NCBI GenBank assembly: GCA_016764775.1
Contig: JAESRE010000015.1
Span: 1-64,000 of the forward strand
Length of the DNA stretch: 64,000 nt
Origin: Alphaproteobacteria bacterium
GTDB lineage: Bacteria > Pseudomonadota > Alphaproteobacteria > Micavibrionales > Micavibrionaceae
Direction of reading: 5' to 3'
This document shows, one piece after another, positions 60,591-64,000 of this stretch (positions are counted from its first letter, which is position 1; the number at the start of each line of letters is the position of its first letter). Made by a program: the position numbers and the translations under genes. A model generated the notes under the pieces. The model did no database searches. It worked only from the letters and a program-made list of their open reading frames with translations, and was not told the DNA's origin.

Positions 60591-61367
60591 ATGAGCAGAA
60601 TTGAAACCGTTTTCGCCAACTTGGACCGCCCCGCCCTGATCACCTTCATTATGGCGGGTGACCCTGATGCGAAAGTCTCTCTGGATGTCCTGAAATCCCT
60701 GCCTGATGCGGGCGCGGATATTATCGAGCTTGGTATGCCGTTTACAGACCCGATGGCCGACGGCCCCGTGATCCAGCTGGCTGGTGGACGCGCCTTAACT
60801 GCAGGCGCAAATATGAATCAAACCCTGCAAATGGTCAGGGATTTCCGCGAGGAAAATGACACAACACCGATTGTCCTGATGGGTTACTACAATCCCGTCA
60901 TGCAATACGGCGCAGTAAAATTCGTCGATGACGCCGCTGAGGCAGGTGTAGACGGGCTGATTATCGTCGATTTACCGCCGGAAGAAGCCGATGAAACGCT
61001 CAAAGCCGCCAAAACAAAGGATATAGACATCATCCGTCTAATCACCCCGACAACGACCAATGAACGCCTCGGCAAGATTATCGACGGCGCCAGCGGCTTC
61101 CTGTACTACGTTTCAATCACAGGCGTGACAGGCGCAGCCAGCGCGGATTTGAACGCTATCAAGCCACATATAGAAGAGATCAAAGGCCAGACGGACATCC
61201 CCGTGGCCATCGGTTTCGGCATTAAAACGCCCGAAGACGCCAAAAACATGGGTGAATTGGCCGATGCCGTCGTCGTTGGCTCCTCAATTGTGAATACAAT
61301 CGCGGAAAGCCAAGATATTTCAAAGGTTTCCGATCAGGTTAAAGGCCTCGCAGGCGCATTGAAATAA
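60591..61367 (+). CDS. trpA: Tryptophan synthase alpha chain
   Basis: A 258-residue alpha subunit: LITFIMAGDPDAKVSLDVLK, ADIIELGMPFTDPMADGPVI (catalytic Glu), VLMGYYNPVMQYGAVKFVDD, GLIIVDLPPEEADE (catalytic Asp), FLYYVSITGVTGA and AIGFGIKTPEDAKNM. It splits indole-3-glycerol phosphate and passes indole to TrpB. AAGGAAAAG precedes the ATG. It is separated from trpB by about 820 bases holding two genes. Confidence 0.97.
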   Translation: MSRIETVFANLDRPALITFIMAGDPDAKVSLDVLKSLPDAGADIIELGMPFTDPMADGPVIQLAGGRALTAGANMNQTLQMVRDFREENDTTPIVLMGYYNPVMQYGAVKFVDDAAEAGVDGLIIVDLPPEEADETLKAAKTKDIDIIRLITPTTTNERLGKIIDGASGFLYYVSITGVTGAASADLNAIKPHIEEIKGQTDIPVAIGFGIKTPEDAKNMGELADAVVVGSSIVNTIAESQDISKVSDQVKGLAGALK

Positions 61368-61377
61368 GCGGATTTCC

Positions 61378-61406
61378 TTGACTTTTTCATCTCAAAAGCG
61401 GATAAA
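61378..61406 (+). promoter_or_regulatory. Candidate accD promoter
   Basis: TTGACT and GATAAA are 17 bases apart in the 62-base gap after trpA. The start site would be near 61413, with AAAGGA before the accD ATG. It would let accD-folC be made apart from the trp genes. Confidence 0.5.
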
Positions 61407-61429
61407 CACGCCCTAAAGGATATTAAAAA

Positions 61430-62326
61430 ATGAACTGGTTAACTGATTACATTCGTCCCCGTATTCGCTCCATTGTCGGCGACCAGAAAGAGGTGCCCGA
61501 TAATCTATGGACCAAGTGCCCGTCTTGCGAAGGCATGCTGTTCCATCGCGACCTCAAAGACAATCTGAATGTCTGCTACCACTGTAACCACCATTTGCGG
61601 ATTACAGTGAAAGAGCGTCTGGGCTACATGTTCGACGAAGGCAAGTACGACAAAGTCGACCTTCCAAAGGTGCCGTTCGACCCGTTGAAATTCAAAGACC
61701 GTAAGAAATATGCTGATCGTTTGAAAGATTCCCAGCATAAAACAGGTCTGAAAGACGCCATTACGGTGGCCAAAGGTACAATCGGCGGGCAAAAAGCCGT
61801 GATCGCCGCCTTTAACTTCAGCTTTATGGGTGGCTCGATGGGGGCCGCCGTTGGCGAAGGTATCGTTCTGGCTGCCGAACAAGCCGTTAAAGACAAAGCC
61901 GCCCTGATCTGCATCCCGTCATCCGGTGGTGCCCGTATGCAGGAAGGCATGCTGTCATTGATCCAGATGCCCCGCTCTATTATCGCGGTGGAAATGGTCA
62001 AGGACGCCAAGCTTCCATACATCGTGCTGCTGACCGACCCGACCACGGGCGGCGTAAGCGCATCTTTCGCCATGGTTGGTGACATTCATCTGGCCGAGCC
62101 CGGCTCGACAATCGGTTTTGCGGGTCGCCGCGTGATCGAAGAAACCGTGCGCGAAACCCTGCCTGATGACTTCCAGACAGCCGAATACCTGCTTGAGCAC
62201 GGTATGGTTGATCAGGTTGTAAACCGCAAAGACTTGCGCGACATCATCGGCCGTATGCTCAGCATGCTGATGGACCCTGAGAACAAGAACGTGAAGAAAA
62301 AAGCGAACGGCAAGGCCGCAGCATAA
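61430..62326 (+). CDS. accD: Acetyl-CoA carboxylase carboxyltransferase beta subunit
   Basis: A 298-residue AccD. The N-terminal zinc finger is WTKCPSCEGMLFHRDLKDNL followed by CYHC. The crotonase-like core has FNFSFMGGSMGAAVGEGIVL, PSSGGARMQEGMLSLIQMPR, LLTDPTTGGVSASFAMVGD and EPGSTIGFAGRRVIEETV. With AccA it transfers carboxyl groups to acetyl-CoA for fatty acid synthesis. accD followed by folC after trpA is standard. Confidence 0.97.
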   Translation: MNWLTDYIRPRIRSIVGDQKEVPDNLWTKCPSCEGMLFHRDLKDNLNVCYHCNHHLRITVKERLGYMFDEGKYDKVDLPKVPFDPLKFKDRKKYADRLKDSQHKTGLKDAITVAKGTIGGQKAVIAAFNFSFMGGSMGAAVGEGIVLAAEQAVKDKAALICIPSSGGARMQEGMLSLIQMPRSIIAVEMVKDAKLPYIVLLTDPTTGGVSASFAMVGDIHLAEPGSTIGFAGRRVIEETVRETLPDDFQTAEYLLEHGMVDQVVNRKDLRDIIGRMLSMLMDPENKNVKKKANGKAAA

Positions 62327-62335
62327 ACACCTTCG

Positions 62336-63592
62336 ATGTACCAAAGCGACATTCAGCACCCTTCAGAGCAGCTTCAACAGAAGCTGTACACGCTCTATAC
62401 GCTTAATCGTGACAAGAAAATAGATTTGTCTTTCCGCCCGCCGTATCTAGGCTTGCTGGAAAAACTCGGCAATCCGCATTTAAAGCTGCCACCCGTCATT
62501 CATGTCGCGGGCACAAACGGCAAAGGCTCAATCATCGCCGCAATGCGCAGCATCCTTGAACATGCGGGATATAACGTCCATGTCTACACCTCACCACACC
62601 TGATACGCTTTAACGAACGCATCCTGCTGGCCGGAAAGCCCATTGATGATGAGCCATTGGAAGACTTAATTGACGAAGTGCTGGAGCTAAACGGGGACGG
62701 CGATCTGACTTTCTTTGAAATCACCACCGCGATTGCCTTTGCGGCATTCTCCCGCACCCCTGCGGACATCTGCCTGCTGGAGGTCGGCATGGGCGGACGG
62801 CTGGATTGCACCAATGTTATCGAACAACCACTAGCCGCCATCATCAGCGCAATCGGAATGGATCACGCCGAACATCTCGGCGATACAATTGAAAAAATTG
62901 CTGCAGAAAAAGCAGGCATCATAAAGGCGGGCGCCCCCTGCATCATCTCTCCTCAATATGACGACTCTGTACACAACGTTTTTGAAAACCGTGCGGCAGA
63001 ATTGAGCTGTGATCTGCACAATATCAAAGTAGGTAACGAGCAACACCAAACCAATCTAGTCGGTCCGCACCAACAACAAAACATCGCTACAGCTCTCTCG
63101 GCCCTCAACCAGATCAAAGACAAATTTCCCGTTCAGGACGACCACATCAAAAACGGCCTCAAAAATATTTACTGGCCTGCGCGGCTGCAGCAACTCGAAG
63201 CGCAGCATTTCGGTCTGGATGAAAATTTTGAAGTCTATCTCGATGGCGGACACAACGCGGCTGCAGGACAAGCACTATCTGCTCAAATGGAGCAATGGAC
63301 AGACAAACCCAACATTCTCATCACAGGTATGATGGACGGTAAGGACTCACACGCATTTGCTGCACCGATTATCAAGCATTGCAAAGCCGTATACTGCGTC
63401 AACATTGTCGACGAACCCAAAAGCCTGACAGCGGAACAGCTACAATCCCTCATCGGCTCGGGCGAATGCAAGCACAGTTTCCGCGATGCGATTACTGATG
63501 GCAAAAAACAATTCCCTGACGGTGCCCGTATATTGATTGCGGGCTCGCTCTACCTTGCGGGACAGGTTCTTGCAGATATCGCACATCTATAA
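62336..63592 (+). CDS. folC: Folylpolyglutamate / dihydrofolate synthase
   Basis: A 418-residue Mur-ligase-family enzyme: [20 protein letters not shown] (P-loop), [80 protein letters not shown], then [14 protein letters not shown] in the second domain. It adds glutamate to folates and possibly to dihydropteroate. It starts ten bases after accD, without a clear ribosome site. Confidence 0.95.
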   Translation: MYQSDIQHPSEQLQQKLYTLYTLNRDKKIDLSFRPPYLGLLEKLGNPHLKLPPVIHVAGTNGKGSIIAAMRSILEHAGYNVHVYTSPHLIRFNERILLAGKPIDDEPLEDLIDEVLELNGDGDLTFFEITTAIAFAAFSRTPADICLLEVGMGGRLDCTNVIEQPLAAIISAIGMDHAEHLGDTIEKIAAEKAGIIKAGAPCIISPQYDDSVHNVFENRAAELSCDLHNIKVGNEQHQTNLVGPHQQQNIATALSALNQIKDKFPVQDDHIKNGLKNIYWPARLQQLEAQHFGLDENFEVYLDGGHNAAAGQALSAQMEQWTDKPNILITGMMDGKDSHAFAAPIIKHCKAVYCVNIVDEPKSLTAEQLQSLIGSGECKHSFRDAITDGKKQFPDGARILIAGSLYLAGQVLADIAHL

Positions 63593-63606
63593 AAGACTGC
63601 GTCTTG

Positions 63607-63638
63607 CCACCAAGCCTGTATAGACGCATACTTGGTGG
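63607..63638 (+). promoter_or_regulatory. Hairpin covering the chvI ribosome-binding region
   Basis: CCACCAAG (63607-63614) pairs perfectly with CTTGGTGG (63631-63638) over a 16-base loop. The 3' arm contains GGTGG, the only Shine-Dalgarno-like sequence before the chvI ATG at 63643. No T run follows, so it is not a typical terminator; it may hold back chvI translation. Confidence 0.45.
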
Positions 63639-63642
63639 GCAT

Positions 63643-64000
63643 ATGACTGGACAAAATAGCAAAATCACCCTTGTAGATGACGATCGGAACATCCTCACCT
63701 CCGTCTCGATGGCATTGGAAGCAGAAGGGTACGACATCACCACCTTTAATGATGGTGAAGCGGGGTTAAAAGGCATTCTCGAGGGCAGTCCTGATCTGGT
63801 CGTTCTAGACATCAAAATGCCGCGCATGAACGGAATGGAAGTGCTGGAAAAACTGCGCGAGACATCAGACATTCCCGTCATTTTTCTCACATCGAAAGAC
63901 GACGAAATTGATGAAGTTCTCGGCCTGCGCATGGGTGCGGATGATTACATCACAAAACCGTTTTCGCAGCGCCTGTTAATCGAACGCATCCGCTCTCTTC
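63643..64000 (+). CDS. chvI: ChvI-type response regulator (3' end outside window)
   Basis: The frame is open to the window edge, giving 119 residues. The receiver reads [20 protein letters not shown], phosphoacceptor Asp in [40 protein letters not shown] and [20 protein letters not shown]. This wording ([24 protein letters not shown]) is that of ChvI, the alphaproteobacterial OmpR-family regulator paired with ChvG, which governs envelope and acid responses. The DNA-binding half lies beyond 64000. Confidence 0.88.
   Translation, partial: MTGQNSKITLVDDDRNILTSVSMALEAEGYDITTFNDGEAGLKGILEGSPDLVVLDIKMPRMNGMEVLEKLRETSDIPVIFLTSKDDEIDEVLGLRMGADDYITKPFSQRLLIERIRSL

Noticed and set aside
1-64000. CRISPR arrays, insertion sequences, prophage or attachment sites
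   Set aside because: No regularly spaced repeats, transposase or integrase motifs, or tRNA-flanking duplications were seen; the tRNA-Leu 3' end is not repeated nearby.

Overview
The window is a dense, mostly syntenic stretch of an alphaproteobacterial chromosome. The diagnostic signs are the order nrnC-kdsD-lptC-lptA-lptB-rpoN-hpf-ptsN, the block aroA-cmk-rpsA-ihfB-lapA-pyrF-trpF-trpB-trpA-accD-folC, a DUF1150-like gene beside hsp20, a divergent membrane cytochrome c / pheA pair, and a ChvI-type regulator. Three tandem DotA/TraY-like giant membrane proteins and a very large peptidoglycan hydrolase would suit a predatory or host-associated lineage (for example Micavibrio-like), but the sequence alone does not fix the genus. 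I see no IS element, prophage or CRISPR array.

Layout. 1-4.6 kb: end of a CBS-domain gene, then on the minus strand a TerA-like / calcium antiporter / TerD-like group, tag and a TetR regulator. 4.7-15.6 kb: ettA, then three DotA-like paralogues (975, 942 and 1086 residues), the first ending in a peptidase-S74 self-cleaving chaperone domain. 15.6-19.5 kb: envelope lipid transport on the minus strand (mlaA-mlaC, lptF-lptG). 19.6-25.2 kb: pepA, an epmB-like gene, holC, cytochrome c, pheA and two small unknown genes. 25.5-31.2 kb: ftsK, lolA, recR, a receiver protein with a degenerate GGDEF domain, and tRNA-Leu(CAG). 31.3-41.5 kb: nrnC, kdsD, lptCAB, rpoN, hpf, ptsN, interrupted by an opposed gene for a 1010-residue peptidoglycan hydrolase with both an M23 endopeptidase and a lysozyme-like domain. 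41.5-51 kb: DUF1150-like and hsp20 with a ROSE-like RNA thermometer, a zinc-finger protein, cysS, folE, a receiver protein, pyrC, a THUMP-like methyltransferase and a GGDEF/EAL protein. 51-64 kb: aromatic amino acid, nucleotide and translation genes ending in accD, folC and the start of chvI.

Most notable observations: (1) a TPP-class riboswitch aptamer followed by a strong terminator directly in front of trpB, with a visible antiterminator alternative but no thiamine gene nearby; (2) trpB and trpA separated by a small membrane protein and a GyrI-like ligand-binding protein; (3) a phage-tailspike type S74 autoprotease/chaperone fused to a DotA-like secretion protein; (4) the two-enzyme peptidoglycan hydrolase with duplicated internal modules and no signal peptide; (5) a recurring GCTATA-N9-ATG arrangement before lptC, rpoN and trpB that predicts leaderless mRNAs.

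All assignments come from reading motifs by eye; no database search was run.
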